Assembly (NCBI GenBank): GCA_023481165.1
Contig: JAMCWO010000150.1
Coordinates: 23,889 to 87,888 of the forward strand
DNA from: Planctomycetota bacterium
GTDB lineage: Bacteria > Planctomycetota > Phycisphaerae > Sedimentisphaerales > Anaerobacaceae
Length of the DNA stretch: 64,000 nucleotides
Reading direction: 5' to 3'
The notes beneath the pieces are model-generated. The model was not told the origin of the DNA. It saw nothing but the letters and a program-made list of their open reading frames with translations, and did not search any database. The translations under genes and the position numbers were made by a program. This document shows positions 29,307-41,200 of this stretch, piece by piece. Numbering within the stretch: the stretch's first letter is position 1; each line of letters starts with the position of its first letter.

Positions 29307-30104
29307 TTACGATCCCGGGAACCGAACCACATCCTGGTAGACAGCGACCACCGGATTTCTGCCGCCGGAAGCCGCCGGGGGGACCACCCACGCCCAGCCG
29401 CCGGCCGGGGCGCTCAGGGCGCCGCCGGTCCAGGGCCGATCCAACCTGATCTTGTCCGGCGGGCCGGCATATCGCTCCAGCACCTGGTAGATCTGCCCCG
29501 TCTTGTCATCCACAAGGAAACAGCCATCGTTGACGAAGGCCAACTCATCGATCCCGTCATCGGGGACGGCATCCTTCAGCCCAACGTCGGTCGTATTGGT
29601 CGAATTGGCATCTGCCACCAGATTGACGCGTACCGGCCGCGGCAGATCGGGATCCGGAGTCCCGAGCTGCAGCCCATTCCCCTCGGTCTTGCGTGTCCAG
29701 TACGTCGCCCCGGCGGTCTGGCGGCTGATGAAGACGGTGCACTGAACGAGCCGGCTGCCGGCGCTCATCCGCCGGCACAGCGCCGCCCAGGAGTACTGCC
29801 GGGTCGATTCCTCGCGCGTGGACGGGTACAGGTACTCCTCCCCCGGAATTGTCATCAGTTGCTCGTAGGGCACGAGGCCATCGTCTTTCAGGTTCGCATT
29901 GTTCGGGTCCAGACCGTAGATCCGCATTTTGGCCAAGGCCTCATCCGCTGCCACCGCGCCGATGGTCCGTTCCGTCGACGTGGTCGAGAAATACACCCCC
30001 GTCAGGAACGTACCGGCGATGAACATCAGGCCGATGGCCAGCGTCCCGACGGCCAGCAACGTCTCCGTCAACGAGAATCCAGCTTGTCGCCTGTTCTTAG
30101 CCAT
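29307..30104 (-). CDS. Prepilin-type protein, GspI/PilV-like
   Basis: RRQAGFSLTETLLAVGTLAIGLMFIAGTFLTGVYFS. Confidence 0.75.
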   Translation of the reverse strand: MAKNRRQAGFSLTETLLAVGTLAIGLMFIAGTFLTGVYFSTTSTERTIGAVAADEALAKMRIYGLDPNNANLKDDGLVPYEQLMTIPGEEYLYPSTREESTRQYSWAALCRRMSAGSRLVQCTVFISRQTAGATYWTRKTEGNGLQLGTPDPDLPRPVRVNLVADANSTNTTDVGLKDAVPDDGIDELAFVNDGCFLVDDKTGQIYQVLERYAGPPDKIRLDRPWTGGALSAPAGGWAWVVPPAASGGRNPVVAVYQDVVRFPGS

Positions 30105-30113
30105 AGCGGTCCA

Positions 30114-31103
30114 TCAATGCGACGAAATCAGGTTTCCTGCGTAGGGGCTTACGTACAGTGTTTCGTTCGTCAATTTGCCCAGATACGTGGACCAGGGCGT
30201 CCGGGCCCCGTAGGCCGCCCGCAACAGCGGCAGTTCGTAAATCACGAGACTCGTGCGGCTGTCCTCCTTGCCCAGCCCGAACTCCACATTGTCCGTGCTG
30301 TTGCGCCGGGAATAGTCGTCCTGGAGGAACATGCCTTGCTTATACCGGCAGATATTGTCCACCGAGTTGAATATATCATCGGTGGAGGTCTGGGTGGAAC
30401 CGGCCGTATTGTTGGGCCGGTAGACGCCATTGCGATTGCGCACGCGAACTTCGTGCACCGCCAGCTTGCCCGAGGGCGCAAAGACAACGGAGAAGGTCGT
30501 GGCGTCGCTCAGCTCGGACAACTCGTCGATGGCCGCATCGCTGGTGATCCCCGTCAGATCGATCACACCCATCGTGTCGGGCAGCTTCATCGGCTCCAGT
30601 CCTTCGACCGCCCGGAACCCGTTGGCCAGGCCGCCCATATTCTTCGGCTCATCATGCACGATGAAGATCATGTACTGCGGGGCGTCCAGCACGGTCTTAA
30701 GGGGATCGAGCGGGTCCTCCGAGGTGCACAGCTTCTGGAAACGGACGCCCACGTACTTCTGCTGACTCATCGCCATGGCGCGGGCGGAGCTCAACGCCGC
30801 GTCGATCATGCTCCGCACGCCGTTTTCTGTTTGGAACGACTTCATCAGCGAGCGGACCACCGGCACCGCGAAGCCCATCAGCAGCGCCATGGTCCCGATG
30901 ACCAGGGTCATCTCGATCAGCGTCAAACCCGCCGTCCTGCGTGCCCGCCCACACGCGCTTGTCATCCTGAGCGCAGCGAAGGATCTGGGCCGCGAACGAG
31001 ATTCCCCGTCCGGGCTCGCCGCGCAGTTCCGTTCGCTGGCCAGATGCTTTGCTGCGCTCCGCATGACAATTTCAGTATCTGGTTGGCGAAATACGTTCTT
31101 CAT
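30114..31103 (-). CDS. Prepilin-type protein, GspH-like, with repeat-derived leader
   Basis: AGLTLIEMTLVIGTMALLMGFAVPVVRSLMKSF; leader encoded by the palindromic repeat at 30961-31067. Confidence 0.75.
   Translation of the reverse strand: MKNVFRQPDTEIVMRSAAKHLASERNCAASPDGESRSRPRSFAALRMTSACGRARRTAGLTLIEMTLVIGTMALLMGFAVPVVRSLMKSFQTENGVRSMIDAALSSARAMAMSQQKYVGVRFQKLCTSEDPLDPLKTVLDAPQYMIFIVHDEPKNMGGLANGFRAVEGLEPMKLPDTMGVIDLTGITSDAAIDELSELSDATTFSVVFAPSGKLAVHEVRVRNRNGVYRPNNTAGSTQTSTDDIFNSVDNICRYKQGMFLQDDYSRRNSTDNVEFGLGKEDSRTSLVIYELPLLRAAYGARTPWSTYLGKLTNETLYVSPYAGNLISSH
30961..31067. repeat. Palindromic repeat, family 1 copy B, inside the 5' coding region of the GspH-like gene
   Basis: GTCATCCTGAGCGCAGCGAAGGATCTGGGCCGCGA ... 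TGGCCAGATGCTTTGCTGCGCTCCGCATGAC. Confidence 0.85.
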
Positions 31104-31582
31104 CGCACGCCTTTGTTGCTAAGGTCGTCGCCGGTGCCGAATTGCCGGTCCGGCCCGGCCGAGATCAGTTCGGGAAAGGTGCTATCCGGCAGACAAACGT
31201 AGTCCATCACGGTTCCCCAGGGGTCGCGCATCGACCGCAGATCCGCGCTGCCCCCTTCCCCTTTGACCACGCCGGGAGCGAGCCTGTCCAACACTTGCCG
31301 CGACGCCGGCACCAAACGAAGCTCCTGGCACATTGACTCGATATGCGCCAGGGCGTTGGCGGGATTCCGCTCCGCCTGCGGCGGGAACTGACCCTTGGCC
31401 TCGTAGTACTCGCGCAGGGCGCTGCCGACGAGGGCGAAGGCGTTGCGCAGCGCGTTCTCCTTCGATTGCGTGTCGACGCGCAGCGTCACCGTGACCACGA
31501 TGCCGGCCAGGACCACGATGATGCCCAGCACGACCAGCATCTCCACGAGCGTCACGCCGCTATGGTATCGCGAGTTGGCCAT
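31100..31582 (-). CDS. Pseudopilin, GspG-like (short)
   Basis: SGVTLVEMLVVLGIIVVLAGIVVTVTLRVDTQSKENALRN ... ISAGPDRQFGTGDDLSNK. Confidence 0.8.
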   Translation of the reverse strand: MANSRYHSGVTLVEMLVVLGIIVVLAGIVVTVTLRVDTQSKENALRNAFALVGSALREYYEAKGQFPPQAERNPANALAHIESMCQELRLVPASRQVLDRLAPGVVKGEGGSADLRSMRDPWGTVMDYVCLPDSTFPELISAGPDRQFGTGDDLSNKGVR

Positions 31583-31609
31583 ATGCCGCCCCCGCCCGAT
31601 CCTTCGAGA

Positions 31610-32557
31610 CTACTGTCCGAAATTGCGAATGTCGTCGTTCGTGCCGTAGATGCCGTCCGCGCCGGCGGAGATCAGCAGATAGGAATCCGGCCGATACGGG
31701 TAAGGCCGCGCCTGCACCCGGGGATCGCGGATGTACTCGTAAAAGTAGTTGGCGTCCTCCAGCGGATGCTGCCGGCGCGCCGCGAGCGGCTTGAGGCCAT
31801 CGGCCAGCAATCTCAGGCTGACCAGCGGCCAATTGTCCCTGACATTGTAGATCCGCGTCTCGGGGTCGCCCGTGTCGAGCACTTTGCTGGCCGGATTCGC
31901 CTTGTAGTACAGAATCGGCGTGCCCGGGGACACCATCTTGGCGGCTACCCCCGGTACCGCAAGAGTGCCGGGGTCCTCCAGAACCTTGCACTCTCTCACC
32001 GTGAACACATCGCACAAGACGTACGTGCGCGCGGCCAGCGGCTGCGGGTTGCCCGAGCTGTTGGACGTATCCGGGAACAGTCCGTCCCTCAATCCCACCG
32101 CGCTGTCCCCGAGCCGGAAGGCGTTGGCGTGCTCCAGTTCTATGTAACGCCCCTTCCGCTTGTCCAGCGTCTGCGCGGCCGGATTGACCTTCAACGGATC
32201 ATACGTCGTCGGCCCGCCGTTGCGGTCCAAGCCGTCCCCGCGCCAGGCGGAATCCGGATGAAAGCCCAGCAGGTCCCAGCCCAGCAGGGCCTCCGCCAGC
32301 TTCTGCGCGCCGCAGTAGTCCGTCCGGCCGCCCGGCAGGTTCGGGTTCGTCCAACTCGACGGCGGGTAATCCCCGTAATCGCTCTTGAAGGCCGCCAGCC
32401 CCAGCTCGATCGACGTGAACTGGGCCTTCTGCTTCGTCTCCTTGGCCATCTTCTGCACCGTATGCACCGCCGGCAGCAGCAGCCCGACGAGCAACGCAAT
32501 AATGCTGACCACGACCAGGATCTCAATGATGGTCAGGCCTGACGTTCTCGTTCTCAT
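31610..32557 (-). CDS. Pseudopilin, GspG-like (long)
   Basis: SGLTIIEILVVVSIIALLVGLLLPAVHTVQKMA ... DYGDYPPSSW ... YLLISAGADGIYGTNDDIRNFGQ. Confidence 0.8.
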   Translation of the reverse strand: MRTRTSGLTIIEILVVVSIIALLVGLLLPAVHTVQKMAKETKQKAQFTSIELGLAAFKSDYGDYPPSSWTNPNLPGGRTDYCGAQKLAEALLGWDLLGFHPDSAWRGDGLDRNGGPTTYDPLKVNPAAQTLDKRKGRYIELEHANAFRLGDSAVGLRDGLFPDTSNSSGNPQPLAARTYVLCDVFTVRECKVLEDPGTLAVPGVAAKMVSPGTPILYYKANPASKVLDTGDPETRIYNVRDNWPLVSLRLLADGLKPLAARRQHPLEDANYFYEYIRDPRVQARPYPYRPDSYLLISAGADGIYGTNDDIRNFGQ

Positions 32558-32691
32558 GGTATTCCTCTTTCAGTAGCGAGGGTTCTCACCATAAAGCGCT
32601 CCTTCACCCTCCTCGACTGCTCGATCCAAGAGCGACATCCCGTGCGTCGCCCCACATTCAAATTGGCAACGCGCTTCGCGAAGACCGGCCG

Positions 32692-33609
32692 CTACTCATT
32701 GTACCGCCAGTCGAAGTTGCAGATGTCGTCGGCGGTGCCGTACTCGCCGTCCCAACCGGCGGAAATCAGGATGAAGGTATCCGCCCGGAAGGGACGCATG
32801 GTGGTTTTGACCTGCGTGCTCCGCGTATTCCTGTAGAAGCGCACCGGATCGGCCATTTTGTGAGTTGCGGCGGCTGCCCCGCCCGAGGTCCCCGCCGTCT
32901 GCCACGGCTTGCCAAGCTGAACGAGGGCGTGATTGTCCCAGTAGTTGAAGATATTCCCCCGGCTGTCCGCCGGTGTCATCGCTTGGACAAAATTAGGGTC
33001 GTGGTAACTGTTGGCCGTGTCCGCCTTGTAGTAGAGGATCGGCATCCCGGTCTTTTCTGCGGACTGCATCGGGCGCTCGTAGACGTCGCACAGGACAAAG
33101 GTCGTACCAAGATACGGACCGACGTTGGTGCCGTAGATATCCTGCATCCGCCAGGCTTTGGCGTTCTCCACCTGCAGGAATGGGCCTTTGCGAGCCTTGA
33201 GGTTGTTGTCCCGCAGAGCCGGCGGCATCGCGTCGATGTTCGGCGGATACAGGAGGAGCTTCCCGGCGGCATCCAACCCATCGCGCCGGAAAACCGAACT
33301 CGTGTGAAATCCGAGCAGGTCCTGGCCCATAAGAGCTTCACAGAGCTTCATCGCGCCACAGTAGGGCTGGTTCATGGAGTCCACGGCCGTGGAGGGCGGA
33401 TAGCCGTCGAATTCATTGTTGAAGAGCTCGACGGCCGCATTGATGGCATTGAACTGGGCCTTCTGCTGCACGTCGCGCGCGTAGCGTCGGACCTTGTTGA
33501 GCGCGGGCACCATCAGCCCGATGAGGATCACGATGATGCTCATCACGGTCAGCAACTCGATGATGGTGAAAGCTCTGGGCTTTCTGGCTTGGGTCACGGT
33601 CGGTTTCAT
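32692..33609 (-). CDS. Pseudopilin, GspG-like (long), paralogue of the neighbouring gene
   Basis: RAFTIIELLTVMSIIVILIGLMVPALNKVRRYA ... EFDGYPPSTA ... FILISAGWDGEYGTADDICNFDW. Confidence 0.8.
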   Translation of the reverse strand: MKPTVTQARKPRAFTIIELLTVMSIIVILIGLMVPALNKVRRYARDVQQKAQFNAINAAVELFNNEFDGYPPSTAVDSMNQPYCGAMKLCEALMGQDLLGFHTSSVFRRDGLDAAGKLLLYPPNIDAMPPALRDNNLKARKGPFLQVENAKAWRMQDIYGTNVGPYLGTTFVLCDVYERPMQSAEKTGMPILYYKADTANSYHDPNFVQAMTPADSRGNIFNYWDNHALVQLGKPWQTAGTSGGAAAATHKMADPVRFYRNTRSTQVKTTMRPFRADTFILISAGWDGEYGTADDICNFDWRYNE

Positions 33610-33666
33610 GGTCTTCTCCTTTTTCAGATGCACACTCTTGGATCTTCGATCTTGCGGAAGTTTCGA

Positions 33667-34920
33667 TTAACCGGCAGCACTGAGGCTGGTAATCACCTGA
33701 ATCATGGGCAGGAACACCGCCAGCACGATGACCATCACCGTGCTGCCGAGCACGAGAATGATCATCGGCTCGAGCATGGACATCAGACTACCGACGAGCA
33801 CGTCCACCTGCTCATCATATTGATCGGCCACTTTCAGCAGCATCTTGTCCAGATCGCCCGTTTCCTCGCCGACGGCCACCATGTTGCTGACCAGCAGGTC
33901 CACGGTCTTGGAGGCCCGCAGCGGGCCCGCGAACGTATCGCCCTGGCGAATGGAGTTGTGGACGTTGGCCAGCATTTTCGCGTAGACTTCGTTGCCGGCG
34001 GTCTCGCGGGTCACGTTGATGGCGTCGAGAATCGGCACGCCGGCGCTGATCAGGGTGCCCAGCGTTCTCGTCCACCGCGTGATCGAGATTTTGCTCGACA
34101 ACTGCCCGATGACCGGCAGTCTCAAAGTGACGGTATCCAGCACAAACCGGCCCGGCTGGGTCTTACGCACGAGCCGCAACAGGAGGACAATCCCGAAGGG
34201 AATCCCGATCAGCACCGCCCACCCGTAGCGATGAGCAATCCAGTCGCTGATCCCGAGCACGGTCATCGTCACCGGATTCAGCTTGCCGCCGACCATTTCC
34301 TGCAGCACGCCCTGGAAGGTGGGGATCACGAACGTCATCAGGCCCAGCACGATGCCGAACGCCGCCGTCATGACGACGACCGGGTAGATCATGGCCCCTT
34401 TGACGCGTCCCTTGAGGCGGATGGCCTTTTCCTTGAAGTCGGCGATACGGGCCAGGATCAGATCGAGCACGCCGCCCGCCTCCCCCGCCGCCACCATGTT
34501 GATGAACAGCCGGTCAAAGGCCCGGGGGTACTTGGCAAAGGCCTCGGAAAGGGTCGAGCCGCCCTCGATGTCGTCGGCCACGTACCCGATGATGCGTTTG
34601 AAGTTCCCCGCCTTCTGCTGCTCTTCGAGAATGCGCAGCGACCGCAGGATCGGCAGACCGGCGTCCTGGAGCGTCGAGAGCTGCCGGGCGAACTGCGTGA
34701 CATTCTTGACCTTGACGCGGGCCCCGGCCCCCCGCCGCCTCTTCGGTTTGGCGCCTGCCTTGCCCGCGCCGGCCTTGGAAGCCGACTTGGGACGGACCTT
34801 CGTGGGGAAGTACCCCATGGTGCGGATCTTGCTGATCGCTTCCTTCTCGCTAAGGGCCTCGATCTCGTCCTTGATCTCCACACCCTGGGAGTCCAGCGCT
34901 ACGTACTGAAAGACAGGCAT
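33667..34920 (-). CDS. gspF: Type II secretion/type IV pilus inner-membrane protein GspF/PilC
   Basis: MPVFQYVALDSQGVEIKDEIEALSEKEAISKIRTMGYFP; AAGEAGGVLDLILARIADFKEK; VGEETGDLDKMLLKVADQYDEQVD. Confidence 0.92.
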   Translation of the reverse strand: MPVFQYVALDSQGVEIKDEIEALSEKEAISKIRTMGYFPTKVRPKSASKAGAGKAGAKPKRRRGAGARVKVKNVTQFARQLSTLQDAGLPILRSLRILEEQQKAGNFKRIIGYVADDIEGGSTLSEAFAKYPRAFDRLFINMVAAGEAGGVLDLILARIADFKEKAIRLKGRVKGAMIYPVVVMTAAFGIVLGLMTFVIPTFQGVLQEMVGGKLNPVTMTVLGISDWIAHRYGWAVLIGIPFGIVLLLRLVRKTQPGRFVLDTVTLRLPVIGQLSSKISITRWTRTLGTLISAGVPILDAINVTRETAGNEVYAKMLANVHNSIRQGDTFAGPLRASKTVDLLVSNMVAVGEETGDLDKMLLKVADQYDEQVDVLVGSLMSMLEPMIILVLGSTVMVIVLAVFLPMIQVITSLSAAG

Positions 34921-34981
34921 CTTCCTACCTCACTTTTCACGCTATCCGTTCCCACTCACCTGGCTGGGGCTCTTGACCCCG

Positions 34982-36745
<1,764 letters not shown>

Positions 36746-36963
36746 CGCGATACACCCTCAAAGACCCTACAACCCTTATACGACCGAATTGTAGCAAAGT
36801 AAACAATGATGGTAAAGAAAATTACGAATTGGACACCTGGTTAACGAGACGCCGCCAAGTGCCCGAAAACCACCGATAACTTTTGGAGTATCATTTCCGA
36901 GATGACACGGCCCCCTTGTCCCCCGCCCCTGCGCCCGACTGATACGCCGTCGAATTCCAACCG

Positions 36964-38118
36964 TCACGTCTTGAGAATCGGCCCGAGGTCTTCGAGCTCC
37001 TTGGCCGCCTCTTCGGCCTTTTTCTTCATCTTGGCGCCCTTGGCACCATTGATCTTATTGAGTGCTTTTTGCTGCAGAGCGCCCGGCTGGCGTCCTTTTT
37101 CCAGCATACTCTCGAGGGTAATCTTGCCGGCGTCGTAGAGGCTCCAGAGGTGCTCATCCAGCAGTTGCATGCCCAGCTTCTTACCCGTCTGGATGCTCGA
37201 ATCAATACGGTAGGTCTTGTTCTCGCGAATCAAGTTGGCGATAGCGGGGGTCACGACCATGAACTCGTAGGCCGCGCACCGGCCGCGTCCCGTCGCCAAC
37301 GGGCAAAGCTCCTGGCTCAACACGGCGATCAGGTTACCGCCGAGCTGGGTTCGAATCTGCTCCTGCTGCTCGACCGGGAACACGTCGATGATACGGTTCA
37401 CCGTCCCTGCCGCACTGGTGGTGTGCACGGTGCTGAAGACCAAGTGGCCGGTTTCGGCCGCACGGATGGCGTTGCTGATCGTCTCCAAGTCGCGCAATTC
37501 ACCGACGAGGATCACATCCGGGTCCATACGCAGCACACGCCGAAGGGCCTCGCCAAAGCTCGGCACATCGACCCCAACTTCACGCTGATTCAGAATGGAC
37601 TTCTTATGGGGGTGATAGTATTCGATGGGGTCCTCGACCGTGACAATATGCCGGTCAAAGTTCTCGTTGATGTAGTTGATCATGGTGGCCAGCGTAGTAG
37701 TCTTGCCACTGCCGGTTGGTCCGGTAACCAGGAACAACCCACGGGGTCGCCGGCACAGCGCGGCGCAGATCTTCGGCAGACCGATCTCCTCAAAGGTCAG
37801 GATCTTATAGGGAATCTGCCGCAACACCATCGAGACGCAGCCTTTCTGCTTGAAGACGGAGACGCGGAACCGAGCCGACTCGCCAAAGGCAAAACCAAAG
37901 TCGGTTCCCCCTTCCTCCTGGAGTTCCTGCTGGCATCGATCCGGCGTGATGCTCTTCATCAGGGCGACACTATCCTCCGGCTCGAGCACCTTTGTCTCCA
38001 GTGACCGCAGATGACCGTCGATCCGCAGGACCGGCGGCCGGCCCACGCTGATATGAATGTCCGATGCCCCCTGCGAGACACACGCATGGAGCAGCCGATC
38101 CATGTTCAAACTTCCCAT
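36964..38118 (-). CDS. pilT: Twitching motility ATPase PilT-like
   Basis: ASDIHISVGRPPVLRIDGHLR, VTGPTGSGKTTTLATMINYINE, VGELRDLETISNAIRAAETGHLVFSTVHTTSAAGTVNRIIDVFP. Confidence 0.93.
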   Translation of the reverse strand: MGSLNMDRLLHACVSQGASDIHISVGRPPVLRIDGHLRSLETKVLEPEDSVALMKSITPDRCQQELQEEGGTDFGFAFGESARFRVSVFKQKGCVSMVLRQIPYKILTFEEIGLPKICAALCRRPRGLFLVTGPTGSGKTTTLATMINYINENFDRHIVTVEDPIEYYHPHKKSILNQREVGVDVPSFGEALRRVLRMDPDVILVGELRDLETISNAIRAAETGHLVFSTVHTTSAAGTVNRIIDVFPVEQQEQIRTQLGGNLIAVLSQELCPLATGRGRCAAYEFMVVTPAIANLIRENKTYRIDSSIQTGKKLGMQLLDEHLWSLYDAGKITLESMLEKGRQPGALQQKALNKINGAKGAKMKKKAEEAAKELEDLGPILKT

Positions 38119-38135
38119 CTCAACGTCCCCTAAGT

Positions 38136-39875
38136 CTATTCTTCCACGACGCCCTCGACCTGCGCGTTCCGCGAGATTTCTTCGGGCGTGCTGATTCCCT
38201 TGAAAACCTTGAGCACCCCATCCTCTGCGAGCGTTCGCATGCCGCTGGCCTTGGCCGCGATCCTCAATTCACTGGTCGGAGCTCTCTTGTAAGCCAATTC
38301 CCGCAGCTCGTTGTTCATTTCGATCATTTCGAAGATACCCAGCCGGCCCTTGTAGCCCGTGTTGTGACAGGCGGCACAACCGGCCCCCTTGTATACCGGC
38401 CGCTTCTTGGTCTCCGCCGGATCGATTCCCAGAAGCCGCAGATGCAGCGGGTTCGGGTTCTCATCCACCACCTTGCATTTCTTGCAGATGACGCGGATCA
38501 GCCGCTGGGCCATGATGGCCTGAATCGAGCTGGCAACCAGGAAGGGCTTGACCCCCATATCGATCAGACGGGTGATCGCGCTGCACGCATCGTTCGTGTG
38601 CAGTGTACTGAACACCAGGTGTCCAGTCAGAGCGGCTTGGATGGCGATATCCGCCACTTCACCATCGCGGATTTCACCCACGAGGATGATATTGGGCGCC
38701 TGACGCAGCATGGCGCGGAGGATCTTATCGAAGGTCAGGCCGATTTCCTCCTTAACCTGGCACTGGTTCATGCCGGCGAACATATACTCCACCGGGTCCT
38801 CGGCCGTAATGATTTTCTTGTCCGGCTTATTCAGTTCCTGCAAGGCCGCGTACAGCGTCGTCGTCTTGCCACTACCGGTCGGCCCGGTCACGAGGAAGAT
38901 GCCATTGGGCCGCTTGATAATGCCCTGGAACTGCTCGTAGTTATCCTGCTCGAATCCCAGCGACTCAATGCCGATATTGACGGCATCCGGCCGCAGAATA
39001 CGCAGCACCACGCTGGGACCGTGAACCCCCGGCAGGGAGGAAACACGGAAGTCGATGTCGCTGCCGGCGATGTTCCGCTTGATACGACCGTCCTGCGGCA
39101 GGCGCTTCTCGGCAATATCCATGCCCGACAGAATCTTGAAACGCGCCACCAGCGGGGCCTGCATGTTCTTGGGGATATTGTCCTTCTCCAGGCACACGCC
39201 ATCGACGCGGTACCGGATGCGCACGCGATCGGCCATTGGTTCGATGTGAATATCGCTGGCCCGCATGTGGTAGGCGGTGTCGATGATCAGGTTCACCAGC
39301 CGAATGACGGGGCCTTCGTCGTCGCCCCCCGCCGCCTGGATGCGCAGGGCCTCCGCCTGGAGCTCGTGACCCGCTTCGGCCAGTTCCGCCGCCGTGGCAT
39401 CGATACTGTGCTTGAGCCGGTCATCCTCCGGCGCGACAACCTTGTCTGCCAGGGAGTTTTCGATGTAATCCCGGATCTTCTTCGGATTGGCGACATGACA
39501 GTCCAGCTCCTTGTTGAGCCGAAGCCGGACCGAATCCATCATGTCCAAGTCCATCGGATCGCTGATAATCAGCCGCAGGCGGCCGTCGTTGACGCCCAGG
39601 GGCAGGATATTGTGCCGCTTGATGAGATCTTCCGGGATGATTTTGACGGCATCGTGGGGGATCGTGACCTCGTCGAGGTCCACGTACTTGAGGCCGAACT
39701 GCTTGGCGATGGCCTTGGCCAGCGTATCCTCGTTGATCAGACCCAGTTCCAGCAGAACCTGCCCCAGCCGCTTGTTGCTCGACTTGGCCGTCTTGATAGC
39801 GTTGATCAAAGCCTGCTTCTCAACCAAGCCTGCCTTGAAGAGGATTTCCCCTAGATGCATCCGTTGTTTGGCCAT
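38136..39875 (-). CDS. Type II secretion/pilus assembly ATPase GspE/PilB (copy 2)
   Basis: VTGPTGSGKTTTLYAALQELN, ILVGEIRDGEVADIAIQAALTGHLVFSTLHTND, CKKCKVV...CAACHNTGYKGRLGIFEMIE. Confidence 0.93.
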   Translation of the reverse strand: MAKQRMHLGEILFKAGLVEKQALINAIKTAKSSNKRLGQVLLELGLINEDTLAKAIAKQFGLKYVDLDEVTIPHDAVKIIPEDLIKRHNILPLGVNDGRLRLIISDPMDLDMMDSVRLRLNKELDCHVANPKKIRDYIENSLADKVVAPEDDRLKHSIDATAAELAEAGHELQAEALRIQAAGGDDEGPVIRLVNLIIDTAYHMRASDIHIEPMADRVRIRYRVDGVCLEKDNIPKNMQAPLVARFKILSGMDIAEKRLPQDGRIKRNIAGSDIDFRVSSLPGVHGPSVVLRILRPDAVNIGIESLGFEQDNYEQFQGIIKRPNGIFLVTGPTGSGKTTTLYAALQELNKPDKKIITAEDPVEYMFAGMNQCQVKEEIGLTFDKILRAMLRQAPNIILVGEIRDGEVADIAIQAALTGHLVFSTLHTNDACSAITRLIDMGVKPFLVASSIQAIMAQRLIRVICKKCKVVDENPNPLHLRLLGIDPAETKKRPVYKGAGCAACHNTGYKGRLGIFEMIEMNNELRELAYKRAPTSELRIAAKASGMRTLAEDGVLKVFKGISTPEEISRNAQVEGVVEE

Positions 39876-39916
39876 ACGAACCTCATGTGCTGCCGCCGCA
39901 GGTCCTTGTCATTATA

Positions 39917-41188
39917 TCAGATGGGCACGGGACCTGTCAAATTCAGCTTCAAACGCAGGGTGTTCAACGCTGTCTGGGCCGCACGCAAACGCACGGAGCT
40001 TCGATCAAACGAGAAAATATATCGCGACGTGTCCGTACCGTCTCGGTTGTCCACCGCAATATATACCAGTCCGACCGGCTTTTGTTCGCTGCCGCCACCC
40101 GGTCCGGCTATGCCGGTTATGGCGACAGCATAGTCTGTACCGGCCTTGCGGCGTGCGCCCTGCGCCATGGCCCGCGCCACCTGCTCGCTGACGGCACCAT
40201 GCATGTCAATCATCTCCCGAGGCACCTCCAACTCGGTGCATTTGGCCTCATTGCTGTAGGTGACCCACCCATAGGTAAAATATCGGCTGGAACCAGGGAT
40301 ATCCGTAATCAGTTCCGCCAAAAGGCCGCCCGTGCAGGATTCGGCGACAGCCAGGGTTTGGCCGGTTCGCACCAAAGCCTCGCCCACGACCTCGGCAAGC
40401 GTCTGATCGTTCGTCCCGTAGACCAACTGGCCCAGTGCGGTGCGGAGAGAGCATTCCTCCCGCTCGGCCATTTTCTCCGCTTCCGGCCGGTCAGCGGCGC
40501 TGGCTACAACCTCCAGGCTGATAATGCCGGCGTGCACAGTGCAGTTGACGAGGGGATTTCTGCCCCGCTCCATGGCGTCGCCGATCCTCTCCGCGACTTT
40601 GGATTCCCCCGCTCCGAAGCACTTCAACCGCCGCACGGCGATGGCCTGCCCGCCCACCAGCGGCCGCAGCTCAGGCAGAACCTGCGTGTCAAACATGTGC
40701 CGCATTTCCGCCGGCACCCCCGGCAAAGCAAACAGCCGTTTGCCGTCCTTCCAGGCCCAAATGCCAGGGGCCGTCCCCATATTGTTCTCGATGGCGCTCG
40801 CCCCCTGGGGGACACAGGCTTGAATGGAGTTCCGGGCCGGCATCTCGATCCCGCGCCGATCGAAGAACTCCTTGAGCTTCTCCAACAACTCGGGGCGCAG
40901 CACCAATTCCACCCCCAGAAATCCGGCGAAGGCCTGTCGCGTCACATCATCATCGGTCGGCCCCAGCCCGCCCGTAGCCACCACGATATCCGCCTCGCGG
41001 GCAGCCAGGGCCAGCGTGCGTTCTATCGCGGGTTGCTCATCAGGCGCGGTGTGCACACTCACGACCGGCAGGCTGATGGTCCTCAGCCGCCCCGCGATGT
41101 AGGCGGCGTTCGTATCGACGGTTTTGCCGTTCAGCAGCTCGTTGCCGATGCTGACGAGGGCAGCTTTCTTGATGTGTTCATCACCCAC
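39917..41188 (-). CDS. cinA: CinA family protein (MoCo-binding-like + nicotinamide-nucleotide amidase-like domain)
   Basis: ALVSIGNELLNGKTVDTNAAYIAGRL; VVATGGLGPTDDDVTRQAFA; LAVAESCTGGLLAELITDIPGSSRYF; AITGIAGPGGGSEQKPVGLVYIAV. Confidence 0.93.
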   Translation of the reverse strand: MGDEHIKKAALVSIGNELLNGKTVDTNAAYIAGRLRTISLPVVSVHTAPDEQPAIERTLALAAREADIVVATGGLGPTDDDVTRQAFAGFLGVELVLRPELLEKLKEFFDRRGIEMPARNSIQACVPQGASAIENNMGTAPGIWAWKDGKRLFALPGVPAEMRHMFDTQVLPELRPLVGGQAIAVRRLKCFGAGESKVAERIGDAMERGRNPLVNCTVHAGIISLEVVASAADRPEAEKMAEREECSLRTALGQLVYGTNDQTLAEVVGEALVRTGQTLAVAESCTGGLLAELITDIPGSSRYFTYGWVTYSNEAKCTELEVPREMIDMHGAVSEQVARAMAQGARRKAGTDYAVAITGIAGPGGGSEQKPVGLVYIAVDNRDGTDTSRYIFSFDRSSVRLRAAQTALNTLRLKLNLTGPVPI

Positions 41189-41200
41189 GGAAACTGGTTC

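Noticed and set aside
29076-31202. 708-aa plus-strand ORF, plus similar long plus-strand ORFs at 32860-35028, 34973-36802 and 38064-39854
   Set aside because: All are antisense to well-supported pseudopilin and gsp/pil genes with shadow-frame composition.
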